From contig NZ_JACIJE010000001.1 in assembly GCF_014199195.1 (NCBI RefSeq), positions 186,001-250,000 of the forward strand: 64,000 nucleotides of DNA. The letters are read 5' to 3'. Shown piece after piece: positions 19,784-29,612 of the stretch. The notes under the pieces were generated by a model. That model had not been told where the DNA came from and made no database searches. It worked only from the letters and a program-made list of their open reading frames with translations. Position 1 is the stretch's first letter. Every line of letters starts with the position of its first letter. Both the position numbers and the translations under genes were made by a program. This stretch comes from Neoroseomonas alkaliterrae. Lineage in GTDB: Bacteria; Pseudomonadota; Alphaproteobacteria; Acetobacterales; Acetobacteraceae.

Positions 19784-20708
19784 AGAGGATGTCCGCAACC
19801 AGGTTGAAGAAGATCACGAGGGCCGACAGGACGAAGGTGACGGCCATGATCACCGGCGTGTCGTTCGCCAGGATCGCGCTGATCAGCAGGGAGCCGATGC
19901 CGGGCACGCGGAAGATCTGCTCGGTCACGATCGCGCCGCCGAACACCGCGGGCATCTGCAGCGCGACCAGCGTCACCACCGGGATCATGGCGTTGCGCAC
20001 CACGTGGCGCATGGTGATGCGCGATTCCGGGAGCCCCTTCGCACGCGCCGTGGTCACGTGGTCCAGCCGGATGACGTCGAGCACGGCGGAGCGCACGTAG
20101 CGCGTCCAGGCCGCGCCCTGGAACAGGCCGAGCACGGCGACCGGCATGATCGACTGGCGGATCTGCTCCCACCACCATTTCCAGCCGGTGGCGTTGATGT
20201 TCGCGTTGTAGACGAAGGGCAGCCAGTCCAGGTAGATCGAGAAGAACAGGATGAACAGCAGGCCCGTGAAGAAGGTCGGCAGCGAGAAGCCGATGAAGGC
20301 GAGCGTGTTGGCGATCTGGTCGAAGATCGAGTAGGGCCGCGTCGCCGAATAGACGCCGACCGGCAGCGCGATGCACAATGCGAGAACCTGCGAGGCGCCG
20401 ATCACTGCGATGGTTGTCGGCAGCCGCTGCAGGATCAGGTCGTCCACCGGGATGCGGCTGACGAAGGAATAGCCCCATTCGCCGCGCAGCATGGCGGCTA
20501 GCCAGCTGAAGTAGCGGATGTGGATCGGGTCATCCATCCCGAGGCTCGCACGCAGCTGCTGGCGCACCTCGGGCGGGATGGCGGGATTCGTCGCCAGTTC
20601 CTCGAAGGGATCACCGGGCGCGAGCGCGAGCACGGTGAACAGGATCACGCTGATCCCGAGCAGGCTCGGGATCGCGATCAGAAGGCGACGGATAAGGTAC
20701 TGGGTCAC
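19749..20708 (-). CDS. dppB: Dipeptide/oligopeptide ABC importer permease (DppB)
   Basis: Inner-membrane permease of 319 residues, starting MTQYLIRRLLIAIPSLLGISVILF, a classic DppB N terminus. Six hydrophobic segments follow, and the EAA-type loop is RLDHVTTARAKGLPESRITMRHVVRNAMIP. It lies 10 bases after the second binding protein and is cotranscribed with it. With DppC it forms the translocation pore for the peptide-type substrate delivered by the tandem binding proteins. Confidence 0.94.
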   Translation of the reverse strand: MTQYLIRRLLIAIPSLLGISVILFTVLALAPGDPFEELATNPAIPPEVRQQLRASLGMDDPIHIRYFSWLAAMLRGEWGYSFVSRIPVDDLILQRLPTTIAVIGASQVLALCIALPVGVYSATRPYSIFDQIANTLAFIGFSLPTFFTGLLFILFFSIYLDWLPFVYNANINATGWKWWWEQIRQSIMPVAVLGLFQGAAWTRYVRSAVLDVIRLDHVTTARAKGLPESRITMRHVVRNAMIPVVTLVALQMPAVFGGAIVTEQIFRVPGIGSLLISAILANDTPVIMAVTFVLSALVIFFNLVADILYGWLDPRISYR

Positions 20709-20718
20709 GCGGGCAGGA

Positions 20719-22515
20719 TCAGGTCTCGCGGTACCAGCTGTTGAGCAGCCAGAAGGTGTTGTCCCAGGCGCTCAGCACGGGGCGGATGTTGTTCAGGCTG
20801 GCGCTGACCAGCGGGCGGCGGACCAGCGGGATGATGTGGTTGCTGCCCACGATCAGGTCGTTCATGCGGATGAACAGCGCGGCACGCTTCACAGGGTCGA
20901 GTTCGTTCTCCGCCTCGCGGAAGATGCGGTCGTACTCCTCATTGCGCCAGCGGACGATGTTGCGGCCCTGCCAGTTGTTCGCCCGGGCGGAGATTTCCCA
21001 CGACACGTATTGGTTCATGAACAGCTGGGGGTCAGCCTGCGTCATGGTCGTGGTGTACATCTGCATGTCGGCGTAGAACTTCGTGTAGGTGTCGGGGTTC
21101 GCCACATCCGCCGAGAAGAAGACCGAGGCCGTCACCGACTTCAGCTCGAGGTCTATGCCCGCACGCTGCGCCGCCTGCTTGTAGATTGCCTGGGTGCGCT
21201 GGCGCGGCGCGTTGACCGAGGTCTGGAAGACGAAGCGCAGACGCACGCCGTCCTTCGCTCGGATGCCGTCGCGCCCGCGCGCCCAGCCGGCGCGGTCGAG
21301 GATCTCGTTCGCCTTCTGGATGTTGAATTCCCAGCGCATGTTGGGCGAACGGAACCGCGGCGGGTTGTTGAGGAAGTTCGCCGTCGCCGGGCCACCACGG
21401 CCGTAGATGAACTGCTCGAGCGCGTTGCGGTCGATCAGCAGGCTCATCGCCTCGCGCACGGTGGGGTCGCGGAAGGCGGGGTGCTGGGTGCTGATATGGG
21501 CGCGCTCGCCGTCCACCTCCCGGTTCGGATCGGTGGCGTTGAGCTGCACGAACTCGATGTTGCCGCCCTCGACGATGTTCACGCGGCCACGCCCGGCCGC
21601 TTCCAGGCGCTTGAGGATCTCGTCCTCGACCTGCAGGTTCCAGGCATAGTCGTAGTCGCCGGTCTGCAGCACCGCGCGCGCGGCCGAGACCGCATCGCCG
21701 CCGCCCTTCACCTCCAGCGTGTCGAAGAACGGCCGGTTCGGCATGTGGTAGTTCGGGTTGCGCTCGGCGCGTAGCGTGTCGCCCGGCGCGAAGCTCGCGA
21801 AGCGGAAGGCGCTGGTGCCGACGGGGCGCAGGTTGGCGGGCGCGTCCCGCGCATTCGCGCCGTTGTAGTCCTTGAACAGGTGCTTCGGGATGATCATGCC
21901 GCGCGAGGCGACGAAGGCATCGGCCCAGAATGGCGTCGGGCGCTGGAACTCCACCCGCACCGTGTAGTCGTCCACCTTGACGACATTCACGTCGCGATAG
22001 CTGCCCGAACTGACGCCGGCCACCGCGGGATTCTTCGCGTATTCCCAGTTGAACACGACATCGTCGGCGGTGAAGTCCTGGCCGTCATGCCACTTCACGC
22101 CGCGCTTGAGCTTCCAGGTGACCTCGCGCCCATCCTCGCGCAGGCCGCGATTCTCGATCGAGGGAATCTCGGCAGCAAGGATGGGATAGAGCGTGCCGTC
22201 CGCCGCCCAGCCGGCCAGCGGCTCGTAGAAGACGCGGCTCGCATCCTGGTTGGTGGTGCCGACCGCGAAATGCGGGTTCAGCAGCGTCGAGGCCTGCCAG
22301 TAGAGGATGCGCAGCGGCCCGCCGCCGCCCGCGCGCGTGGGCCGGTATTCGGGTACCGACTGCGCCGCGGCCGGCGCCGCCCCGGTGATGGCCAGAAGCT
22401 GCGTCGCCATCGGCGCCGTCAGGCCCAGCGCGGCCATCCGCCGCACGAATCCGCGCCGGCTGAGCGTCCCGCGCTTCACGCGGCCGATCATCTGGCGGAG
22501 ATCGTCTTCCGTCAT
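20719..22515 (-). CDS. Peptide-type ABC importer substrate-binding protein (copy 1)
   Basis: Family 5 extracellular solute-binding protein of 598 residues. The N terminus has a twin-arginine type export signal (LSRRGFVRRM at about 18-27) and an Ala-rich cleavage site near residue 52 (APAAAQ). The mature protein has the SBP_bac_5 features WKLKRGVKWHDGQDFTADDVVF and RPTPFWADAFVASRGMI. It is the downstream member of a tandem pair; the other copy (22667-24463) has the same length and roughly four of five residues identical by eye. The most different stretches include the C-terminal region around IIPLVRRPLVSASLNNI. Divergent ligand specificity for one permease is the simplest reading. Confidence 0.94.
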   Translation of the reverse strand: MTEDDLRQMIGRVKRGTLSRRGFVRRMAALGLTAPMATQLLAITGAAPAAAQSVPEYRPTRAGGGGPLRILYWQASTLLNPHFAVGTTNQDASRVFYEPLAGWAADGTLYPILAAEIPSIENRGLREDGREVTWKLKRGVKWHDGQDFTADDVVFNWEYAKNPAVAGVSSGSYRDVNVVKVDDYTVRVEFQRPTPFWADAFVASRGMIIPKHLFKDYNGANARDAPANLRPVGTSAFRFASFAPGDTLRAERNPNYHMPNRPFFDTLEVKGGGDAVSAARAVLQTGDYDYAWNLQVEDEILKRLEAAGRGRVNIVEGGNIEFVQLNATDPNREVDGERAHISTQHPAFRDPTVREAMSLLIDRNALEQFIYGRGGPATANFLNNPPRFRSPNMRWEFNIQKANEILDRAGWARGRDGIRAKDGVRLRFVFQTSVNAPRQRTQAIYKQAAQRAGIDLELKSVTASVFFSADVANPDTYTKFYADMQMYTTTMTQADPQLFMNQYVSWEISARANNWQGRNIVRWRNEEYDRIFREAENELDPVKRAALFIRMNDLIVGSNHIIPLVRRPLVSASLNNIRPVLSAWDNTFWLLNSWYRET

Positions 22516-22594
22516 GCCCACTCTCCCAAACCTGCCAGGATCGCTGCGCCGGCGCGTTCCGCCGGTCGCCAACCCCCGGCGAACCTCTCCATGA

Positions 22595-22640
22595 AACGAA
22601 GGTTACCGCAACCCCGCCGGCGGCGCATACCCCTTTCGTT
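22595..22640. other. Imperfect inverted repeat between the tandem binding-protein genes
   Basis: AACGAAGG (22595-22602) and CCTTTCGTT (22632-22640) can pair with one bulged base around a GC-rich loop. It lies in the 151-base gap just after the first binding-protein stop on the minus strand. Such intercistronic stems often protect the upstream binding-protein message from decay or limit read-through; that role is inferred only. Confidence 0.3.
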
Positions 22641-22666
22641 CCGCCGCCCGCGCGGCATCGGCCGGC

Positions 22667-24463
22667 TCATACGCGATGCCAGTCGCGCAGCAGCCAGAAG
22701 GTGTTGTCCCAGCCGCTCAGCACGGGCCGCAGATTGTTCGCATGCCCGTTCACGAGCTGCGGATTGAACAGCGGGATGACGTGGTTGCTGCCCACGATCA
22801 GGTCGTTCATGCGAATGAACAGCGCGGCGCGCTTGACCGGGTCCATCTCCCCCTCGGACTCGCGGAAGATGCGGTCGTACTCCTCGTTCCTCCAGCGCGT
22901 GATGTTGCGCCCCTGCCAGCGGTTCGCCTGGCTCGCCACTTCCCATGACGTGAACTGGTTCATGAAGAGCTGCGGATCGGCCTGCGGCATGGTGGTGTTG
23001 TACATCTGCATGTCCGCATAGAACTTCGTGTAGGTGTCGGGGTTGGCGACGTCGGAGGAGAAGAACACCGACGCCACAACCGACTTCAGCTCCATCTCGA
23101 TGCCCGCCCGCTGCGCCGCCTGCTTGATGATGGCCTGCGCCCTCTGCCGCGGCGCGCTGACCGAGGTCTGGAACAGGAGGCTCAGCCGCCGCCCGTCCTT
23201 CACGCGGATGCCGTCGCGCCCGCGCACCCAGCCGGCGGCGTCGAGGATCTCGTTCGCCCTCTGGATGTTGAACTCGTAGCGCATATTGGGCGAGCGGAAG
23301 CGCGGCGGGTTGTTCAGGAAGTTCGCGGTCGCCTCGCCGCCGCGGCCGTAGATGAAGCGCTGGATCGAATCGCGGTCCACCACCAGCGCCACCGCCTGCC
23401 GCACCGCCGGGTCGCGGAAGATCGGATGCTGCGTCGAGGGATGAGACCGCTCGCCATCCACCTCGCGCGCCGGGTCGGCGGCGTTGAGCTGGATGTGCTC
23501 GATCGCGCCGGTCGGCAGGAAGCTCACCTGGCCGCGTCCGGCCGCCTCGAGGCGCTTGAGGATCTCGTCATCCACGCGCAGGCTCCAGGCGAAGTCGTAA
23601 TCGCCCGTCTGAAGCACCGCGCGCGCGGCCGAGGCCGCATCGCCCCCGCCCTTCACCTCGATCGTGTCGAAGAAGGGCCGCCCCTGCGCGTGGTAGGCGG
23701 GGTTCGCCTCGCCGCGGAGCGTATCGCCGGGCTGGAAGCTGACGAAGCGGTAGGCCCCTGTGCCCACCGGCCGGATGTTGGCCGGCGCATCGCGCGAGGC
23801 GGCGCCCGTGTAGTCCTTGAACACATGGCGCGGGATGATCATGCCGCGCGATCCGACGAAGGCGTCCGCCCAGAACGGCGTCGGGCGCTCGAACTCCACC
23901 CGCACCGTGTAGTCGTCCACCTTCACGACGTTCACGCCGCGATAGCTGCCGATGGTCACCGCCGAGGTGGCGGGGTTGCGCCCATATTCCCAGTTGAACA
24001 CCACGTCGTCGGCGGTGAAGTCCTGGCCGTCGTGCCACTTCACCCCGCGCTTGAGCTTCCAGGTGACGGCGCGGCCGTCCTCGCTCAGCCCGCGGTTCTC
24101 GACCGAGGGGATCTCGGCGGCGAGGATCGGGTGCAGCGTGCCGTCCGACGCCCAGCCCGCGAGCGGTTCGTAGAAGACGCGGCTGCCGTCCTGGTTGGTG
24201 GTGCCAACCGCGAAATGCGGGTTCAGCAGGGTCTGCGCCTGCCAGTAGAGGATGCGCAACGCGCCCCCGCCGCCGCCGCGCACGCGCTGCGGAAAGGCGG
24301 GCACGGCCTGCGCGGCCGCCGGCGCGGCGCCCGTGACGGCGAGGAGCTGCGTCGCCATCGGTGCGGTCAGCCCCAGCGCCGCCACGCGCCTGACGAAGCC
24401 GCGCCGGCTCAGCGTGCCGCGCTTCACGCGGCCGATCAGCGAGCGAAGATGGTCCTCGGTCAT
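22667..24463 (-). CDS. Peptide-type ABC importer substrate-binding protein (copy 2)
   Basis: Family 5 solute-binding protein of 598 residues, first gene of the ABC operon. It carries the same Tat-type signal (LSRRGFVRRV) and mature domain layout as the next gene and clearly arose by tandem duplication. Differences cluster in surface loops and near the C terminus (HVIPLFNPQLVNGHANNL here). As promoter-proximal gene followed by an inverted repeat, it may be made in excess over the permease. The family binds peptides, opines, nickel or glutathione; the ligand is not recognisable. Confidence 0.94.
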   Translation of the reverse strand: MTEDHLRSLIGRVKRGTLSRRGFVRRVAALGLTAPMATQLLAVTGAAPAAAQAVPAFPQRVRGGGGGALRILYWQAQTLLNPHFAVGTTNQDGSRVFYEPLAGWASDGTLHPILAAEIPSVENRGLSEDGRAVTWKLKRGVKWHDGQDFTADDVVFNWEYGRNPATSAVTIGSYRGVNVVKVDDYTVRVEFERPTPFWADAFVGSRGMIIPRHVFKDYTGAASRDAPANIRPVGTGAYRFVSFQPGDTLRGEANPAYHAQGRPFFDTIEVKGGGDAASAARAVLQTGDYDFAWSLRVDDEILKRLEAAGRGQVSFLPTGAIEHIQLNAADPAREVDGERSHPSTQHPIFRDPAVRQAVALVVDRDSIQRFIYGRGGEATANFLNNPPRFRSPNMRYEFNIQRANEILDAAGWVRGRDGIRVKDGRRLSLLFQTSVSAPRQRAQAIIKQAAQRAGIEMELKSVVASVFFSSDVANPDTYTKFYADMQMYNTTMPQADPQLFMNQFTSWEVASQANRWQGRNITRWRNEEYDRIFRESEGEMDPVKRAALFIRMNDLIVGSNHVIPLFNPQLVNGHANNLRPVLSGWDNTFWLLRDWHRV

Positions 24464-24552
24464 GGCTCTCTCCCCGGAAGGCGGCCGCAGACGCGGCCGG
24501 CGCCCGCCGGGGAGCCTAATGCGGCGACGGCGTCCCCCGCATCAGGAATCCC

Positions 24553-25739
24553 TCAGCCGCCGCCGAGTTCCTGCTCCACCACGCTCACCCAATAGGCGAC
24601 GCCGAGCGGGATGATCTCGTCGTTGAAGTCGTAGAGCGGCGTATGGACCTCCGGCGAGCGCCCATCTGGCCCGGTGCCGGCGCCGAGGAACATGAAGGCG
24701 CCGGGCCGCGCCTCGAGCATCAGCGCGAAATCCTCGGCGCCGGTCACGGGCGATATCGTCGTGACGGCCTTCTCCTCGACGACGGCGCGGGCGGCGCGGA
24801 ACGCGATCTCGGTCTGCTCCGGATGGTTCACCGTGGCCGGCGTGCCGCGGCGATAGGTGACATCCGCGGTGACGCCGTAGGACGCAGCAAGCCCCGCGGC
24901 GAGTTCGCGGATGCGGCGTTCGAGCAAATCGCGCACCGCCGCCGTGTAGCTCCGCGCCGTACCAGTGATCGTCAGTTCTGCCGGCATGACATTGGGCGAG
25001 ACGGGCGAGCCACCCTGGATCGAGCCTACGCTCAGCACCGCCGAATCCAGCGCCGGGACATTGCGCCCGATGATGGTCTGCAGCGCGAGGACGAAATGCG
25101 CCTGCACCACCGTGACGTCGGTGGCGAGATGCGGCGTCGAGCCGCCATGCCCGCCGGTGCCGCGGAAGGTGACGATGAAGCGGTCCGAGGCGGCGAGCGC
25201 GGGGCCCGGCCGCGTGCCGAAGACGCCCATGGGCATCCGCGGCGCGTTGTGCAGCCCATAGACGGCATCGCAGGGAAACCGCTCGAAGAGGCCGTCCTCG
25301 ATCATCGCGCGCGCCCCGCCGCGGCCCTCCTCGGCAGGCTGGAAGATCAGGTGGACGGTGCCGGCGAAGTCCCGGTTCCGCGCGAGCCAGCGCGCGGCGC
25401 CCAGCAGCATCGTGGTGTGTCCGTCATGCCCGCAGGCATGCATCACGCCTGCGTTCCTCGACGCATAGGGCTTGCCGGTCTGTTCCGTGATCTGCAGCGC
25501 ATCCATGTCGGCGCGCAGGCCGACGCTGCGGTTGCCCGGCCGCGTGCCGCGGATGGTCCCCACCACGCCGAGCTTGCCCACGCCCTCCGTCACCTCGATG
25601 CCGAGGGCGCGCAGCTCCTTGGCGACCAGCGCGGCCGTTCGCGTCTCCTCCATGCCGAGCTCGGGATGGGCGTGGATGTCCTGCCGGATGGCCGCGAGTT
25701 CCGGCAGCCAGGCCTTGACGCCTTCGATCACGGGGTTGG

Positions 25740-25743
<4 letters not shown>
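24553..25743 (-). CDS. M20D family amidohydrolase (HipO-like)
   Basis: Metal-dependent amidohydrolase of 396 residues of the hippurate hydrolase/N-acyl-L-amino acid amidohydrolase group. Signature motifs are HPELGMEETRTAALV, HACGHDGHTTMLLGAA with the metal-binding Cys and His, PAEEGRGGARAMIEDG, GLHNAPRMPMG and the C-terminal GAEDFALML. It is the last gene of the second ABC operon and overlaps dppF by four bases, so it probably hydrolyses the imported N-acylated amino acid or peptide in the cytosol. It lies 89 bases from the start of the first importer operon on the same strand. Confidence 0.93.
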
Positions 25744-26734
<991 letters not shown>

Positions 26735-26738
<4 letters not shown>

Positions 26739-27706
26739 GCCGCCACCTCGATCGGGTGATGGCAAAGGGCGAGGCGGTCCGGCAGCCGCGCCTCGGGCGG
26801 CGGCGCGCCGCAGGCGGCATCGGCGCGGGGGCAGCGCGGGGCGAAGGCGCAGCCTGCCGGCACGGCGAGCAGCGAGGGCGCGGTGCCGGGGATCTGCCGC
26901 AGCCGCTGGCCCGGAGCGGCCATCGCCGGCAGGCTGTCGAGCAGACCGCGCGTGTAGGGATGGATCGGCGCGCGCAGCACCGCGCCGACCGGCCCCGTCT
27001 CGACGATGCGCCCGGCATACATCACCAGCACGCGGTCCGCGAGCGCGGAGACCGTGGCCAGGTCGTGGCTGATCCAGATCAGCGCGGTGCCCGATTCGGC
27101 CGCGAGGGACTTCATCTCGGCCAGGATCTGCGCCTGGATCGAGACGTCGAGCGCGGTGGTCGGCTCATCCGCCACGATCAGGTCCGGCCCGTGCAGCAGC
27201 GCCGTCGCGATGGCGACGCGCTGGCGCATCCCGCCCGAGAATTCGTGCGGATAGGCGCCGAGCCGCCGGGCAGCGTCGGGGATGCCGACGCGCGCCAGGA
27301 CCGCGGCGGCGCGCGCGAGCGCGGCACGCTCCGAGACCGCCTCGTGCGCGCGCACGGCGAGGGCCATCTGCGCGCCGATGCTCAGCACGGGGTTCAGCGT
27401 CGCCTGCGGATCCTGGAAGACCATCGCGAGCCGCCGGCCACGCAGCGCCCGCATCTCCGCCGGCGGCAGCCCGACCAGTTCGCGGCCGTCGAACCGGATG
27501 GAGCCGCCGACGATCCGCCCTGGCGGATCCACGAGGCCGAGCAGCGAGAAGCCGGTGACCGACTTGCCGGAGCCCGACTCGCCGACCAGCCCGAGGATCT
27601 CGCCGCGACCGAGCGAGAAGGACACGCCGTCCACCGCCTTCGCCACCCCCGCGCGCGTCAGGAAATGCGTGCGCAGGTCGCGCACCTCGAGCAGCGGCGC
27701 GCTCAT
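26735..27706 (-). CDS. dppD: Second peptide ABC importer ATPase (DppD/OppD)
   Basis: ATP-binding subunit of 323 residues with Walker A GESGSGKSV, MVFQDPQATLNPVLSIG, signature [15 protein letters not shown], Walker [13 protein letters not shown] and the C-terminal extension CAFAPRCPRADAAC. It overlaps dppC at its start and dppF at its stop. Length is typical. The long open frame upstream of the chosen ATG is antisense-like noise inside dppC. Confidence 0.94.
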
Positions 27707-28563
27707 CGCCGCAGCCTCGGATTGGTCTGGTCGCGAAGCTGGTCGCCGACGAGGTTGATGGCGATGATCAGCACGATCAGCGCGATGCCCGGATAAACCG
27801 AGATCCAGGTGCGCCCGCTCATCATGTACTGGAAGCCGTTGGCGATAAGCATGCCGAGCGAGGGCTCGGTCGGCGGCAGGCCGAGGCCCAGGAAGGACAG
27901 CGTCGCCTCGAGCGATATCGCATTCGCCACCTGCACCGTGCCGACGACGATCAGCGGCGGCATCACATTCGGCAGCACATGGCGCAGGACGATGCGCGCG
28001 GTGGACAGCGGCGTGGCCGCCGCGGCCTCTACGTAGTCCTTGCGCCGCTCGGCGCTGGCCGCGCCATAGGCGGTGCGCGCGAAATAGGCGTATTGCGCGG
28101 CGACCAGCGCGATCACCAGCTGTGTCTTGCCCTGGCCGAGCACGGCCACCAGCACCAGCGCGAGCAGGATGGCGGGGAAGGAAAGCTGCAGGTCCACCAC
28201 GCGCATGATCGCCGTCTCGACCCAGCCACCGGCCTGGGCGGCGAGGATGCCGAGCAGCGCGCCGATGCTCATCGCCACCGCGCCGGCGACAAGGCCCATC
28301 TGCAGCGAGATGCGCAGCCCGTACAGGATGGCCGAGAACAGGTCCCGTCCCTGCGCGTCGGTGCCGAGAAGATGCACATACCCCCCCGACCCCACATGGC
28401 CCGGCGGGCGCCGCGCGTCCATCAGGTCGAGCCCCGCGAGGTCGTAGGGATCCTGCGGCGCGATCCAGGGCGCGCCGAGCGCGGCGCCGACCAGCACCGC
28501 CACCACCAACAGCGCCAGCAGCGCGATGCGGTTCTCGGCATATTCGCGCCAGAAGCCGCTCAT
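27703..28563 (-). CDS. dppC: Second peptide ABC importer permease (DppC)
   Basis: Inner-membrane permease of 286 residues. The N-terminal helix after REYAENRIALLALL, the motif HLLGTDAQGRDLFSAILYGLRISLQMG and the EAA-type loop DYVEAAAATPLSTARIVLRHVLPN are typical of DppC. The ATG at 28563 overlaps the dppB stop (ATGA). It works with DppB below and the two ATPases. Confidence 0.94.
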   Translation of the reverse strand: MSGFWREYAENRIALLALLVVAVLVGAALGAPWIAPQDPYDLAGLDLMDARRPPGHVGSGGYVHLLGTDAQGRDLFSAILYGLRISLQMGLVAGAVAMSIGALLGILAAQAGGWVETAIMRVVDLQLSFPAILLALVLVAVLGQGKTQLVIALVAAQYAYFARTAYGAASAERRKDYVEAAAATPLSTARIVLRHVLPNVMPPLIVVGTVQVANAISLEATLSFLGLGLPPTEPSLGMLIANGFQYMMSGRTWISVYPGIALIVLIIAINLVGDQLRDQTNPRLRR

Positions 28564-29537
28564 GCCGCCGCACCCCCGCGACGCAGCCGCGGATCGAGCA
28601 GCGCATAGGAGAGATCCACCACCAGGTTGATCGTGACGAAGAGGAACGCCACCAGCACCAGGTAGGCCACCATCACCGGGCGGTCGAGCGCGGTGATGGA
28701 ATCGATGATCAGCTTCCCCACGCCGGGCCAGTTGAAGATGGTCTCGGTCACCACCGCGAAGGCGAGGGTGGAGCCGAGCTCCAGCCCGAATACGGTGACG
28801 ATCGGAATGGCGATCAGCCGCAACACGTGGCGGCGCAGGATGGTGAGGTCGGACAGCCCCGCCGCGCGCGCGAACTTCACGGTGTCGGTCAGCATGATCT
28901 CCCGCGTGCCGGCGCGGGAGAGTCGGATCATCATCGCCAGCTTGAACAGGCTGAGGTTCAGCGCCGGCAGCAGCATGAAGGACAGGCCCTCGAGCGTCAG
29001 GAAGGACCAGCCGACGCCAAACACCTCCATCACCGGCCCGCGGTCCCCGGCCGGCAGCCAGCCGAGATTGACCGCAAAGGTCAGGATCAGGATCAGCCCG
29101 ACCCAGAAGGTCGGCACCGAGAAGCCGAGGACCGAGACGGCCATGATGCCCCGCGCCAGGATGCCGTCCGGCCGGTAGCCGGCGTAGATCCCGAGCGGCA
29201 CCCCGATCAGCGTGCCCGCCAGGACGGCCGCCAGCGCCAGTTCCAGCGTCGCCGGCAGGCGCGAGAGGATCAGCTCCAGCACCGGCATGCCGAACACGAA
29301 GGAGGTGCCGAAATCCCCGCGCAGCAGCCGGCCGAGGAAGGCGAGGTACTGCTGCCACAGCGGCAGGTCGAGACCGTAGCGGCGGATCGCCTCGGCGCGG
29401 ATGTCCTGGGTCGCGTCGGGGGAGATGAGCACGTCGATCGGGTTTCCGATGGCGTGGACCCCGACGAAGACCAGCGCCGACATCGCCAGCATGACGAGGA
29501 CGGATTGCAGCAGGCGCTGGATGACGTAGCCGAGCAT
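28560..29537 (-). CDS. dppB: Second peptide ABC importer permease (DppB)
   Basis: Inner-membrane permease of 325 residues beginning MLGYVIQRLLQSVLVMLAMS, followed by the DppB features QDIRAEAIRRYGLDLPLWQQY and the loop TDTVKFARAAGLSDLTILRRHVLR. It is the first gene of a minus-strand operon dppB-dppC-dppD-dppF-hipO. The matching binding protein is encoded divergently, 75 bases away on the plus strand, which suggests a shared control region. Confidence 0.94.
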   Translation of the reverse strand: MLGYVIQRLLQSVLVMLAMSALVFVGVHAIGNPIDVLISPDATQDIRAEAIRRYGLDLPLWQQYLAFLGRLLRGDFGTSFVFGMPVLELILSRLPATLELALAAVLAGTLIGVPLGIYAGYRPDGILARGIMAVSVLGFSVPTFWVGLILILTFAVNLGWLPAGDRGPVMEVFGVGWSFLTLEGLSFMLLPALNLSLFKLAMMIRLSRAGTREIMLTDTVKFARAAGLSDLTILRRHVLRLIAIPIVTVFGLELGSTLAFAVVTETIFNWPGVGKLIIDSITALDRPVMVAYLVLVAFLFVTINLVVDLSYALLDPRLRRGGAAA

Positions 29538-29556
29538 CCGCCCAGTCTGTTGGGCA

Positions 29557-29586
29557 TGGACAGCCGCCGCAAGCCGTCCCTAGCAT
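29557..29586 (+). promoter_or_regulatory. Candidate promoter in the divergent importer control region
   Basis: TGGACA (29557-29562) and TAGCAT (29581-29586) with 18-base spacing, reading toward the binding-protein gene at 29613. It lies in the 75-base gap between two divergent halves of the same importer. Weak match. Confidence 0.25.
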
Positions 29587-29612
29587 CCCCCCACCGACAG
29601 GGGGCCACAACC

